Shown one piece after another: positions 1-7,746 of a stretch of DNA of 36,991 nt. The stretch is from a virus. The position numbers and the translations under genes are program-made. Every line of letters starts with the position of its first letter. Position 1 is the first letter of the stretch. Below the pieces are notes generated by a model. That model worked only from the letters and a program-made list of their open reading frames with translations, was not told the origin of the DNA and did no database searches. The stretch is taken from IMG/VR virus record IMGVR_UViG_3300049595_001405, positions 1 through 36,991 of that record; one strand, given 5' to 3'.

Positions 1-127
1 TCGGGCTTGGGGATTGATCCTCGAAGTGCCACTATGAAACTCCCTTGGCCTGTGTGTGCTGCGGTCTGTGCGTCGGCCACTCGCACGCAACCGATGACTG
101 TGTCTACGCTCGGGCCCGCCTCCGTGC
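1..127. repeat. Terminal direct repeat, left copy (contig overlap)
   Basis: These 127 bases are identical to 36865-36991. A length of exactly 127 equals a common maximum assembly k-mer, so this is most simply the overlap left when a circular or circularly permuted genome is assembled. Positions 32 down to 1 therefore repeat the first codons of the Sak4-like gene that is complete at 36018-36896. Positions 33-147 are the spacer between that gene and the stop codon of the gene at 148-969. The spacer holds no coding signal I trust. Confidence 0.95.
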
Positions 128-147
128 AGGCCCTCGCGTGGGAACAG

Positions 148-969
148 TCACTTCCCAATATCAAGCTTGTCCTCAACCGCCACGGCCAGCCCGAGCAGGT
201 CCGCCTCGTCCAGTTCGCCCGTGAGCAACAGGGCACGCGAGGCAGACTCCAGTACGGTCCTGATCGTGCCGGTGTCGAGCTTCCCAGCAAGGTCATAAGC
301 AATAGCGTTCAGGATGCCGCGAGTCCAGTCTTCCGGGAGGAAGACATGATGCAACGCGAAGTGTTCGGGGTACCCCGGCTCGTCATGCGTGCGCGGCTCG
401 GCCTTCTCGACTTGGCCCGTCACGCGGAAGGACATGCCGTGGCTTACCTCGATGGCCCCGTTGACCTTGGCCAGCCGGTCGATGAGCTTCTCGATGCTGT
501 CAACGGGCTTCGGCTTAATGGTTGTGAAGGCCTGGTGCATCGGCCCGGTCGCCTCGCAGAACGGTTCGGGCTGCTCGGCATCCGCTGGTGCGTACGTGGG
601 CTTGGCCGGTGCCGGGCTGGTCACGTCCGGCGGTGTATCGGCCAGCCGCAGGGCCATGCGTGCGCCGGTCGGGGTTGCAAAGTTGCCGGTCACGACGGCT
701 TCTTTCGGAAGGTGAAACCACTGGCCGCTGCTGTCCAGCCAATACTGCCCGCTGGGGCTGACCATCTCCCACAGGTCAAACCCGCGTGAATCCCTCCGCA
801 GCTTGCACTGGTTGCGCCAGTCGCCCGGCCCCGCCCCAGCCACCGCAGTAGCAGCCTCGTTCTGGCTGGCCGCGTCTGACCGGACGTTGGGCTGGGCTGG
901 CTTGGCGACGGTGCCGCCGACGCTGCGGGTGATGCGGTCGAGGTAATCCTGTGACAGACGTTCTTCCAT
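148..969 (-). CDS. Hypothetical protein, 273 aa, first gene upstream of the recombination block
   Basis: I do not recognise this family. The ATG at 969 is chosen because it follows a strong ribosome site (AAGGGAGCA) inside the leader shared by several genes here; the open frame extends further upstream without such a site. The N-terminal third is Ala/Gln-rich. A middle segment carries aromatic repeats (WLDSSGQWFHLP near residue 80). A proline-rich linker follows, then a C-terminal half of roughly 100 residues that looks folded and alpha/beta. No signal peptide or membrane segment is visible. On the circle it lies directly upstream of the Sak4-like ATPase, with a 115-bp spacer, so a role in early or recombination functions is possible by context only. 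Confidence 0.75.
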   Translation of the reverse strand: MEERLSQDYLDRITRSVGGTVAKPAQPNVRSDAASQNEAATAVAGAGPGDWRNQCKLRRDSRGFDLWEMVSPSGQYWLDSSGQWFHLPKEAVVTGNFATPTGARMALRLADTPPDVTSPAPAKPTYAPADAEQPEPFCEATGPMHQAFTTIKPKPVDSIEKLIDRLAKVNGAIEVSHGMSFRVTGQVEKAEPRTHDEPGYPEHFALHHVFLPEDWTRGILNAIAYDLAGKLDTGTIRTVLESASRALLLTGELDEADLLGLAVAVEDKLDIGK

Positions 970-1042
970 TGCTGCTCCCTTCGTTGTGGTTGGACGGTTC
1001 GGACAAACCGGCCCGGCCCTTTTCAGGGGCGGGCGGGGGGGG

Positions 1043-1255
1043 TTACAGGCTGAGAAGGCTCTTGATCTTGGCATCCCACGCGGCCCGCTCGCGCTTGTCG
1101 GCCCGGCACACGGCGGACGAGGCGTAAGCGCGGTTGCCGTTGGCCTTGTCCCAAGCGTGCCCGGCGTCGATGCGTTCCTGAATCTCGGCCACAATCTCGG
1201 CGTACTGCTTGGCGGTCTTGGCGTTGACGTTCGCGTTGTTGGTCATGGTCTGCAT
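1043..1255 (-). CDS. Small charged hypothetical protein, 70 aa
   Basis: A 70-residue soluble, largely helical protein rich in Ala, Lys and Glu, with no recognised family. The ATG at 1255 is preceded by CGAAGGGAACAGCA, a variant of the leader found before other accessory genes, which fixes the start; a second ATG lies three codons in. It is the first gene after the promoter at 1300-1328, which carries two copies of an operator-like repeat, so it is probably an early, regulated gene. The spacer to the next gene at 969 holds a GC-rich hairpin followed by another copy of the same ribosome-site leader. Confidence 0.7.
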   Translation of the reverse strand: MQTMTNNANVNAKTAKQYAEIVAEIQERIDAGHAWDKANGNRAYASSAVCRADKRERAAWDAKIKSLLSL

Positions 1256-1285
1256 TGCTGTTCCCTTCGTGGTTCGTGGTGCGTG

Positions 1286-1321
1286 CTACCGACAGGATGA
1301 GTATACCTTACCTATCGACAC
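1286..1321 (-). promoter_or_regulatory. Operator-like repeat pair overlapping the promoter at 1300-1328
   Basis: Plus-strand copies ctaccgacag (1286-1295) and ctatcgacac (1312-1321) read on the coding strand as CTGTCGGTAG and GTGTCGATAG. One sits four bases downstream of the -10 hexamer and the other lies within the promoter spacer. The same arrangement is present at 30172-30204, which suggests a shared regulator. Confidence 0.55.
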
Positions 1322-1328
1322 CCCGCAA
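1300..1328 (-). promoter_or_regulatory. Sigma70-like promoter for the 1255 gene
   Basis: On the minus strand, TTGCGG (1328-1323) is separated by 17 bp from TATACT (1305-1300). TATACT matches the TATAAT consensus at five of six positions, and the -35 is moderate. It reads into the 1043-1255 gene. The surrounding gap of 270 bp (1256-1525) is the longest gene-free stretch in the window and is locally AT-rich near 1330-1375. It also contains a dyad AATCCG-tt-CGGATT at 1418-1431. Confidence 0.6.
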
Positions 1329-1525
1329 CCCATTACCCACTATTTCGTACAACATTTGTTCAACTTGTCCGTAACCCCATGCTACAACGCCACTTGCGCC
1401 ATACCGACCGCAAGCCTAATCCGTTCGGATTGTGGTGGAACCGGCCCGCTAGAGGTCCACGTAGCACTCGCACTCTGCGTAAGGCTGGCCACAGGTCAGG
1501 CAGTCGAGCCAAGCGTCGTCGAACC

Positions 1526-1789
1526 CTACCGCTTGCGGGCTGGCTTGGGCACGATGCGGTAGGCTGGCGATGGCTTGTCGATGCCGGACAGCACCCGGCG
1601 CATCACGGTGCAATGCTCCATCAGCCCGGCACCCATCGCGGCGCGGATCACTTCGAGCGTTGGCCTTGTCTTTAGCCGCCATTCCTCACCCCACTCTCTA
1701 GAGGTTTTGGCATCGCTCGCGCCACGTTCCACCATCGCACGCACCGCCGCCAGCACGTCCTCACCGACCACGCTTTTTCCCTTCGCCAT
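1526..1789 (-). CDS. Small hypothetical protein, 87 aa
   Basis: A basic, mostly helical 87-residue protein with no recognised family; the spacing of its helices would fit a small DNA-binding protein, which is inference. The ATG at 1789 follows GATGGGAGCAAGCG, a good ribosome site, and overlaps the last 29 bases of the phosphoesterase gene in another frame. Immediately past its stop, the -1 frame continues with a cysteine-containing tail (CLTCGQPYAECEC) ending at 1449. That tail looks protein-like but has no convincing start of its own. Confidence 0.65.
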   Translation of the reverse strand: MAKGKSVVGEDVLAAVRAMVERGASDAKTSREWGEEWRLKTRPTLEVIRAAMGAGLMEHCTVMRRVLSGIDKPSPAYRIVPKPARKR

Positions 1790-2522
1790 CGCTTGCTCCC
1801 ATCGTTCGGAACTCTGTTGGAAAGACCCACACGCCACCGACCGGCTGGGCTTGGAACACTACCGCCCTGCCGTTGATGATGAAGCCATACGCAAACCCGT
1901 GCCGCTGCTGGAGGGTGTTGAGGCTGGCCGCGTTGTAGGGCAGGTCCAGGCGGCACAAACACCCGATGCACATGCCGATGCGGTCCTCGATGCCGTTGAC
2001 CTGCACGCGCTCGACCCGGTGCAGGTGGCCCATCATCACATTGCCGTAGGTGGCCGCTGCCGTGCGGATGGCCGTGGCCCCGCAGGAATACCCGTGGATG
2101 ATCCGCCAGTCGGCTAACTGGTACACGCCGTTTCGCTTGTCGTAGTTGTGCGTGACGCACCCGGCTGGCAGGGCATCGGCTATACGGTCCACCAACATCT
2201 CGGCCAATGCTCGAGTAGCTCCCTGCACGCCCCCAACAGCTCGAGCTAGCCGGGCATCGTGGTTGCCCCACACGACCGCCGTGGGCTTGTACCACTCGAG
2301 CAGCGATAGACCGCTCTCGATGTCGGCTATCACGTCGTCGTACTTCTCCTCGTCGGTCGCGGCTGACCGCAGCCACCGCAGGTCGAACACATCCCCGGCG
2401 TGGATGCGATGGTCCGGCTTGAACTCGTCGATAAAGGACTTGGCCGCCGCGAACGCTGCCGGGTCTAGTTGATCACCGTGCGTATCGCTGATGACTACGA
2501 ACCGCTCCGTCTTCGTCGCCAT
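1761..2522 (-). CDS. Calcineurin-like metallophosphoesterase
   Basis: A 253-residue metal-dependent phosphoesterase. All the family motifs are visible: DTH at residues 13-15, GDVFD around 43-47, GNHD at 86-89, an HGYS histidine at 143 and GHLH at 165-168. These are the ligands of the two-metal site. The substrate is unknown; phage members may act on nucleotides, nucleic acid ends or phosphoproteins. The ATG at 2522 follows AAGGGGCAAGGC, and residues before it in the open frame lack the family pattern. It sits among small accessory genes, with a 10-bp gap from the upstream DUF6378 gene. The length is typical of compact phage members. Confidence 0.9.
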   Translation of the reverse strand: MATKTERFVVISDTHGDQLDPAAFAAAKSFIDEFKPDHRIHAGDVFDLRWLRSAATDEEKYDDVIADIESGLSLLEWYKPTAVVWGNHDARLARAVGGVQGATRALAEMLVDRIADALPAGCVTHNYDKRNGVYQLADWRIIHGYSCGATAIRTAAATYGNVMMGHLHRVERVQVNGIEDRIGMCIGCLCRLDLPYNAASLNTLQQRHGFAYGFIINGRAVVFQAQPVGGVWVFPTEFRTMGASDGEGKKRGR

Positions 2523-2532
2523 GCCTTGCCCC

Positions 2533-2832
2533 TTATGTGGTGCCCTCGACCGATGCCGGTAGTGGCGCGCTCGGCTGCCACTCCGCCACGAAACTGAGAT
2601 AGGCCGCAATGTCCGTGAAGTTGTCGGCGTGGTAGACGCGCCGCATCCGGTTCATTTTCATCGCCGCCATGCAAAGGGCCACCACATGCGGCGGGAGTGG
2701 CTTGCCGTCCCGGATCTCGATGTGCCACGGCTGGAGCAGGGCGGTCCAGGCCGCCGCGATGCCCTCGTGGTTCTCGCGGGGCGGGCCGTAGATTTTCTGG
2801 CGTTCGTGCTTGACCGCTGCCACCTCGTCCAT
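2533..2832 (-). CDS. DUF6378-like phage protein
   Basis: A 99-residue protein matching from memory the DUF6378 pattern found in many phages: an R-x-x-x-YG motif near the N-terminus (RQKIYGPPRENHEG), a following W, then a helix with AAMKMNRM and a D-x-x-x-DIAAYLSF helix. This layout resembles small all-alpha MazG-like or dNTP-handling folds, but no function is established to my knowledge. The ATG at 2832 follows GAAAGGGGTTGCG. The short upstream gap holds two palindromes (2850-2863 and 2864-2888) that may control its expression. Confidence 0.75.
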   Translation of the reverse strand: MDEVAAVKHERQKIYGPPRENHEGIAAAWTALLQPWHIEIRDGKPLPPHVVALCMAAMKMNRMRRVYHADNFTDIAAYLSFVAEWQPSAPLPASVEGTT

Positions 2833-2849
2833 CGCAACCCCTTTCGTTT

Positions 2850-2888
2850 GCTTTTGCAAAAGCAACCTGTAACGATTGCTTACAGGTT
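2850..2888. promoter_or_regulatory. Two adjacent palindromes upstream of the DUF6378-like gene
   Basis: The first is a perfect 14-bp palindrome, GCTTTTGCAAAAGC (2850-2863). The second is a perfect 9-bp inverted repeat, AACCTGTAA/TTACAGGTT (2864-2872 and 2880-2888), with a 7-base loop that begins at the stop codon of the 2888-3247 gene. It may be a hairpin terminator with a weak T-run (GCTTTTGC), or operators for a dimeric regulator. Confidence 0.55.
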
Positions 2889-3247
2889 CACCATTTCTGT
2901 TGGGGGCACTGCTCCGACGCTACCACGGTCTTCCCGCCCGCGTAGGTCTTGCCCTCGATGCGCACGCTTACAAGGCAGCCGCAGGTCATCACGCCATCAC
3001 GGAACGGCGTGCCACAGAACACGCCCGTCGCGTTCGCCGCCGTGGTCCGGCTGGTACTCGACGGGCACGCCCAACACTTATCCGCGCGGGCCTGTTGCGT
3101 GGCCGGGTCCGCCACGTCCCCATCGGCCACGGCACGGCGGTACTTCTCCGCCCCGCGCAGGGCGGTCCAGACCTCGCGCGGGCCGAGTTCACCGGCTAGG
3201 GCCATGCGGATCAGTTCGGACGTGGCGAGGGTAAACAGGCGCGTCAC
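2888..3247 (-). CDS. Cysteine-motif (putative zinc-binding) hypothetical protein
   Basis: A 119-residue protein whose C-terminal half carries C58-x-x-C61, C78, C89-x-C91 and C114, a spacing that suits zinc binding. The N-terminal 55 residues are helical and charged. No family is recognised. The start is a GTG at 3247 that overlaps the methyltransferase stop as GTGA, indicating translational coupling to the upstream DNA methyltransferase. A role in DNA modification or anti-restriction is possible from that coupling but is not shown by the sequence. Confidence 0.75.
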   Translation of the reverse strand: MTRLFTLATSELIRMALAGELGPREVWTALRGAEKYRRAVADGDVADPATQQARADKCWACPSSTSRTTAANATGVFCGTPFRDGVMTCGCLVSVRIEGKTYAGGKTVVASEQCPQQKW

Positions 3248-4011
3248 TTGATGCCCTCCAGCATTGGCCGGGCCGCAGCCTCCGCGATGCGGCGGCGCGC
3301 GATCTCGACGTACTTTTCGTCCCGTTCAATGCCAATGAACGCCCGGCCATTCTCGACACAAGCCACGCCAGTAGAGCCGGACCCGCAGAACGGGTCAAGG
3401 ATTACCGCGCCCTTGTCCGAGTACCAGCGGACCAGCCGCTCCATGACGGCCACGGGCTTTTGGGTTGGGTGTTCGCGCGTCCCGTTTACCGCTGGCGACC
3501 GGATCAGGTCAACCGGGTATCTAGTTCCGTCGTCTACGGTCGTGGTGCCTGATCCGATGGTGTCGTTGTAAAGCACGCCCGGCCTGCGTTTCTTGTGGTG
3601 AACCGTGCCGTAGCTCGGCCCGTCGTGCTTTTCTTTGTGTGGCCAATATGCTGGAAGTCCCTCGCGGGTAAAGACGTATATATCTTCATGCCTTCGCATC
3701 GGCATGATGTTGGCTTTCATAAACCCGGAAGGTCTGCCCATCCGATCCCATACCACCTTGTACCGGAACCAATCGCCAGCCTCGCGCAGCAGCCTCACGA
3801 TTGGCTTGCCGCACATGAACAGGCACACCGCCCGGCCCGGCTTGACCACGCGCCAGACTTCCTCCCACCACTCCGGCCCGGTTGCCCACTGATCCCAATG
3901 GGCATTGGTGGAACCGAACGGCGGATCACAGAGAAGGGCATCGACCGACGCATCAGGCATGGCCCGCATGAGGTCTAGAGCGTTGCCGTGTTCAACCTTC
4001 CAATCGGTCAC
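3244..4011 (-). CDS. Adenine-N6/cytosine-N4 DNA methyltransferase (beta class)
   Basis: A 255-residue S-adenosylmethionine-dependent DNA methyltransferase. The catalytic DPPF is at residues 29-32 and the SAM-binding FCGSGSTG at about 208-215, preceded by HPTQKPV; the catalytic motif coming before the SAM motif is the beta-class order. It probably modifies phage DNA against host restriction. The GTG at 4011 is preferred over an in-frame TTG at 4032 because GGGAG lies seven bases upstream and the GTG overlaps the stop of the preceding gene as GTGA. No partner nuclease is nearby, so it is an orphan enzyme. Its site specificity cannot be told. Confidence 0.92.
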   Translation of the reverse strand: MTDWKVEHGNALDLMRAMPDASVDALLCDPPFGSTNAHWDQWATGPEWWEEVWRVVKPGRAVCLFMCGKPIVRLLREAGDWFRYKVVWDRMGRPSGFMKANIMPMRRHEDIYVFTREGLPAYWPHKEKHDGPSYGTVHHKKRRPGVLYNDTIGSGTTTVDDGTRYPVDLIRSPAVNGTREHPTQKPVAVMERLVRWYSDKGAVILDPFCGSGSTGVACVENGRAFIGIERDEKYVEIARRRIAEAAARPMLEGIK

Positions 4012-5342
4012 AGTCCTTCTCCCTTTCCACAACTAGCACACCCCTTGCGTGCCTCGCTCTGCTTCACCGCCGGAACAGCCGCGCGCCGGTCGAACAGCAA
4101 CGGGGGCAGGCCGCCGGGGTTGCCCACGCATTGCGGCTCTAGGCAGGTTGGGATGCCGCTCCGCTCAATGCTCCACACCGCCTCGACCCGGTACAACGCG
4201 CGCGATACCCACGGCTGCCAACCACTCGCGGGCAGGGCAAAGAACCGCGTGCTAAATCCAGATTCGTATTCCCCGTTGTAGAGGAACGATCCACCGTCAC
4301 AGGATTGGTTGCCGTTCCATTCCTTCGTGATGCTTCGGACGTTGCCAGCACCGGCTAGCAATGCCTCGCACGGATCGGTTGTCCAGCTTCTATCAATCAC
4401 CTCGAACGTATTGTCCGACCCAAAGCAATCCCGCCCGAACCGATCCGGGAAGAACACCAACCCGCCCGCGAATACCTGATCGGAATGGCCCAGCGACGGC
4501 GCAGCGTTGGCCGCGTTGAACCAGCCTTTGTTGAACCACGTAGACGCTGGCTCGTTTGGACTAAACATCTCCGCGCAGCCCTCGTCCAGATCGGCGTCGA
4601 TCGGTAGCTCGGTGCGGATCGGTGCGAACCCATCCTGTAGGCTGCAACTGTGCCCGACCGGGCCGGTTACGTCCCAGTTGAGAAGCTGCCGGGACTGGCG
4701 CGCGCCCGTGCATACGCCCGTGTATCTGCCGTTGCTGTCGCAAGTGAACCGCACGCTGATGAAGTACGATGAGCTACCACTTACGGACTGGACTTCCCCG
4801 CTGTACCGGAAACATTCGAGGCAGAATGGTTCGCTAGCGTTCCAGCCGTACACGCGCCGGAACTCCTGATATGTCTTGGTTACGCCGATGTTGACGGTGA
4901 AGGTGCCGCCATGCTCGCAGCACGCAGGCCCGCCGCATTCGTTATCCGAGATGTGCCGGACAACACAACACTGCGGGCAAGGCTGGCAAACCGGATCGTC
5001 ACAACCAGACGGAGCCACTTCCGGCCCCGGACCCGCGTACAAACGAAAGTCCGCGTCTGGGTCAAGTGCAATGATTTCGTCATACGTAAGTGCTACGTCG
5101 GGGCGGGTCGTTGCACAGTACGGGCCGGACCTGATCGTGACGGGCACGCCCGGCGTATACAGGACTTCACCGTTCCGGCCAAGTTGCCCGACCTGTAGCC
5201 AAAACGTCTCATCCGGGAAGCAGCAGTCGGCCACCTCGAACCAAAGCGGCTCGGAGCCTTCGCAGCACTGGGTACATGACTCCCGCGCGAGGCGGGTGTC
5301 CTGCACAACAAGCTTCCCATCCCGGACAAGTAGGAACGGCAT
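4008..5342 (-). CDS. Cysteine-rich protein, last gene of the tail block
   Basis: A 444-residue protein with 27 cysteines, several in pairs (CTQCC, ADCC, PACC, PQCC), spread along the whole length and ending in CASCGKGEGL. There is no signal peptide or membrane helix. It follows the tail genes in the same operon with a three-base gap, and its stop overlaps the methyltransferase start, so it is probably a distal tail or adsorption protein. The cysteines could bind metal or form disulfides after release; neither is shown. I recognise no family. The ATG at 5342 has no strong ribosome site, so it may depend on coupling to the upstream gene. Confidence 0.75.
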   Translation of the reverse strand: MPFLLVRDGKLVVQDTRLARESCTQCCEGSEPLWFEVADCCFPDETFWLQVGQLGRNGEVLYTPGVPVTIRSGPYCATTRPDVALTYDEIIALDPDADFRLYAGPGPEVAPSGCDDPVCQPCPQCCVVRHISDNECGGPACCEHGGTFTVNIGVTKTYQEFRRVYGWNASEPFCLECFRYSGEVQSVSGSSSYFISVRFTCDSNGRYTGVCTGARQSRQLLNWDVTGPVGHSCSLQDGFAPIRTELPIDADLDEGCAEMFSPNEPASTWFNKGWFNAANAAPSLGHSDQVFAGGLVFFPDRFGRDCFGSDNTFEVIDRSWTTDPCEALLAGAGNVRSITKEWNGNQSCDGGSFLYNGEYESGFSTRFFALPASGWQPWVSRALYRVEAVWSIERSGIPTCLEPQCVGNPGGLPPLLFDRRAAVPAVKQSEARKGCASCGKGEGL

Positions 5343-5345
5343 TGG

Positions 5346-6173
5346 TTAGATGCGGCTGCGCCCGCGTGCTCCCTTGTTGGCCACGTTCTCGGTACCAATC
5401 GTGATGTTCACGCCCTTGATGAACGTCGCTGCGAAGTCGGAGTTCATTGTAGTGAACGTTACGGGCCGCTGCGTTGCCGAACAGTCCAGCGTCCCGCCGT
5501 ACAGGTTGACCGTCGTAACCGTGCCGGAGTTGAGCAGCCGGACGTTGCCGCCGGTAATGGTGATGGTCGTGATGGCCAGGGCCGCGCAGTCGATGACAAG
5601 CTCGCCGCCGTAGACGTTCAGGGTCGTGGCGTTGCGGCTCAGCGTGTGCCGACCAGCCACCACGTCAAGCTGTGGGATGGCAAGGGCCGCGGCATAGTCG
5701 ATAATGCCAACCCCGCCCGTGAACCGCCACACCCCGCCCGTGCCAGCCACGGCAGCCGCGAAGCGTGCCGTGCCGTTCTGTAGGACCACGTTCTTCATAA
5801 TCCCGTCGGTGCCCCAGAACGTCCCGCCCGTGTTGATCTCGACGAAGTGGGCCAGCGTGTTGCCGCCCGTGGCCGAGAAGTAGAAGTTGCCGCCGCTGGC
5901 GTTGTAGCGGATGCGCGAGAGTCGCGTGGTCGGACTCTCGGCGGTCCCGTCCGCGTCACACCGAAGCGAACCAGACGCGCTGCCGATGTTGCCGGAGAAG
6001 CCTTCCAGAATGTCAAGGAACTCAATGGACGTTGCGGACTGGTTCAGGTCGTTGACGATGGCTTGGCTGCCCTCGCGGATGACAAGCTGCGCCGCCGCCG
6101 CGAAGCCGGTCGTGTCCGACCAGTTGGCTGCTGCCATTGAAGTCGCGCCGGTGTTCAGGAATGCAACTGGCAT
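5346..6173 (-). CDS. Putative beta-solenoid tail protein
   Basis: A 275-residue protein rich in Gly, Ala, Thr and Asn. From about residue 120 it shows regular short strands with G-G or N-G turns (TLNVYGGELVID, TITGGNVRLLNSG, TVNLYGGTLDCS), spaced at roughly 20 residues as in a right-handed beta-solenoid. The N-terminus looks like a particle-attachment segment. A clear ribosome site (AGGAGA) precedes the ATG at 6173. Position and composition point to a tail-tip or fibre component that touches the host surface. No catalytic residues could be assigned. Confidence 0.7.
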   Translation of the reverse strand: MPVAFLNTGATSMAAANWSDTTGFAAAAQLVIREGSQAIVNDLNQSATSIEFLDILEGFSGNIGSASGSLRCDADGTAESPTTRLSRIRYNASGGNFYFSATGGNTLAHFVEINTGGTFWGTDGIMKNVVLQNGTARFAAAVAGTGGVWRFTGGVGIIDYAAALAIPQLDVVAGRHTLSRNATTLNVYGGELVIDCAALAITTITITGGNVRLLNSGTVTTVNLYGGTLDCSATQRPVTFTTMNSDFAATFIKGVNITIGTENVANKGARGRSRI

Positions 6174-6182
6174 TGGAGTCTC

Positions 6183-6527
6183 CTACCTCCCCGTGTGGGA
6201 GATGAATATGGACACGTCGATTCTAGCGTCTGAGGTTTGGCCGTTCGTCACTTCCAGACAGATATACCCGGCCTCAACCGCCTTTAGCGCACTGGTTCCG
6301 TCTGCCGCAACGTCTATGTGGGGGGAGTAGTCGTTCCATGAGAGCGGGTTGTCGAAGTTGCTCTTGCGAATGCGAAGGTTGCTGGTAGACCACGCGCCAG
6401 ATACCAGCATAGCCGACACGCTCACGTTGTCGCCCTCGTCCACCGGGACGATCACGCGCCGGTACAGGCCGTCGGTCAGGACACCCGCGTACCGGATCGG
6501 GCAGTTGAGGTGCGTATAGATCGGCAT
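6183..6527 (-). CDS. Small tail-region protein, 114 aa
   Basis: A 114-residue, all-beta-looking protein (alternating hydrophobic pattern, few charges) of unrecognised family. Its ATG at 6527 shares one base with the upstream stop (TAATG), so translation is coupled to the 6527-6907 gene. A tail or fibre accessory role is inferred only from position between the tape measure and the tail-tip genes. Confidence 0.7.
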   Translation of the reverse strand: MPIYTHLNCPIRYAGVLTDGLYRRVIVPVDEGDNVSVSAMLVSGAWSTSNLRIRKSNFDNPLSWNDYSPHIDVAADGTSALKAVEAGYICLEVTNGQTSDARIDVSIFISHTGR

Positions 6528-6907
6528 TAGTTGTCACCTCCACCAGTCACCGGCGTACCGCCCGGCGCGGCTGCGGACGGGATGCCCTGCCTTATCCGTT
6601 CAATCTCCATCATCGTGCCGGGCATTGGCGGGGGCTGGCCGCAATCAGCCACCATCGGCGGCATGATGAACCAGCATTCGATGATGTTCTGTGGCCGGGT
6701 CATTTGTGCCATAATGATAGTGCCAACTAACTTGGCCGGATCGACTTGGACCGTGTTGCCCCAAAACGGCAAGTTCTCGGGCTGGACGCCGCTGTACGTG
6801 ACAACGCCGCCACCCTCCTCCACTTGGATCGTGAAGGTGTATTCGCCCTCGGTGCCACCCGGCGAGCCAGCGAAGGCGGTGATCTTGGCGCGGACCAGTT
6901 CGGTCAC
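6527..6907 (-). CDS. Tail-region structural protein, 126 aa
   Basis: A 126-residue protein with a beta-rich N-terminal half and a proline/glycine-rich C-terminus (PPPMPGTMM and a GGTPVTGGGDN tail). I do not recognise the family. The start is a GTG at 6907 overlapping the upstream stop as GTGA; a longer open frame to 6940 would overlap the previous gene without a ribosome site. The low-complexity tail resembles linkers that protrude from virion proteins, but that is inference. Confidence 0.7.
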   Translation of the reverse strand: MTELVRAKITAFAGSPGGTEGEYTFTIQVEEGGGVVTYSGVQPENLPFWGNTVQVDPAKLVGTIIMAQMTRPQNIIECWFIMPPMVADCGQPPPMPGTMMEIERIRQGIPSAAAPGGTPVTGGGDN

Positions 6908-7746
6908 TGGATGCCCTCCGTGCCGGGCAGGGACCGCCACCCGTCCGGGTCGCGTGCGTAGGTCTGGACCGCGATGTGTCCGTTTGGTTCCACCTCGGGG
7001 CCGGTCGATGGAATGGTCACGAAGGACTCGTAGGGCAAGCGGTAGAACCCGGCAGATACGGGCCGGTTGTTCGGGTCAAGGATCAGATACCGATCCCCGA
7101 AGTTCTCTTGGTTGGTTGGCCGTGGCGTGCCCGCGTCAACTTCCCAGTTGTATTCGACGGTGTACCAACCGGGCCGCTTGTCGTCGTCGCGTGCCGTGCC
7201 CGATGCAAACCGGGCCAGCACGCCGCCAAACGTGTGGACCTTGCCAAGTTGGTTGGTAATGACGCGGAAGGATCGGTAGTCTGAGACTTGCGTGTAGGCT
7301 TGGAAGATCCAGACCGTCCGGTATTCCTGGATCGGCAAACTTGCCGACACCCACACGTCTACCACGTCCTCGGTATCGCCGGACTTGACGATGCGTTGCT
7401 CGCGCACGTTGGCCGGGATCTCAGTCGTCACCGATACATTCGAGTACCGCCACTTGAACCAGTACCCCTCGGGCTGCTCGCGCGTGTTGAACCGGCCACC
7501 GCCAAAGGTCGTGTAGGATGCGGTCAGCCGGTAGCCGCTGCCCCGATCTTCCGGCACGATGCTAACCCTGTCGAACCGCAGGCTGGGGTTAGTCGGGTGC
7601 GGGCCGGTGCCGATCTCGTTATAGAACGCTGCCGTAGCAGCCTCCGGCGTGGACAGGCTGGAGTAGAAGATACGCACCGATGCGGCCTTGTTCGCCGCGT
7701 CGATGTCGATGGAGCCGGAAGTGTCAAGCTCGATGAGGTTAGCCAC
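6904..7746 (-). CDS. Putative distal tail / tail-tip protein
   Basis: A 280-residue protein downstream of the tape measure gene, where siphoviruses place distal-tail and tail-associated proteins. It is beta-rich, with many aromatic residues in strands (WFKWRYSN, GWYTVEYNWEV, FYRLPYESF) and few cysteines. No specific family is recognised. The GTG at 7746 lies eight bases inside the end of the tape measure gene and is preceded by AAAGGAG at good spacing. A baseplate or receptor-contact role is inferred from order alone. Confidence 0.7.
   Translation of the reverse strand: MANLIELDTSGSIDIDAANKAASVRIFYSSLSTPEAATAAFYNEIGTGPHPTNPSLRFDRVSIVPEDRGSGYRLTASYTTFGGGRFNTREQPEGYWFKWRYSNVSVTTEIPANVREQRIVKSGDTEDVVDVWVSASLPIQEYRTVWIFQAYTQVSDYRSFRVITNQLGKVHTFGGVLARFASGTARDDDKRPGWYTVEYNWEVDAGTPRPTNQENFGDRYLILDPNNRPVSAGFYRLPYESFVTIPSTGPEVEPNGHIAVQTYARDPDGWRSLPGTEGIQ

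Noticed and set aside
1-127. A genuine phage direct terminal repeat
   Set aside because: 127 bp exactly is a common assembler k-mer. Phage terminal repeats are usually longer, and here the repeat lies within a coding start. I cannot exclude it without read depth.
148-1194. Longer version of the 273-residue protein starting at 1194
   Set aside because: The extension overlaps the 1043-1255 gene and its ribosome site; the ATG at 969 has AAGGGAGCA at the right spacing.
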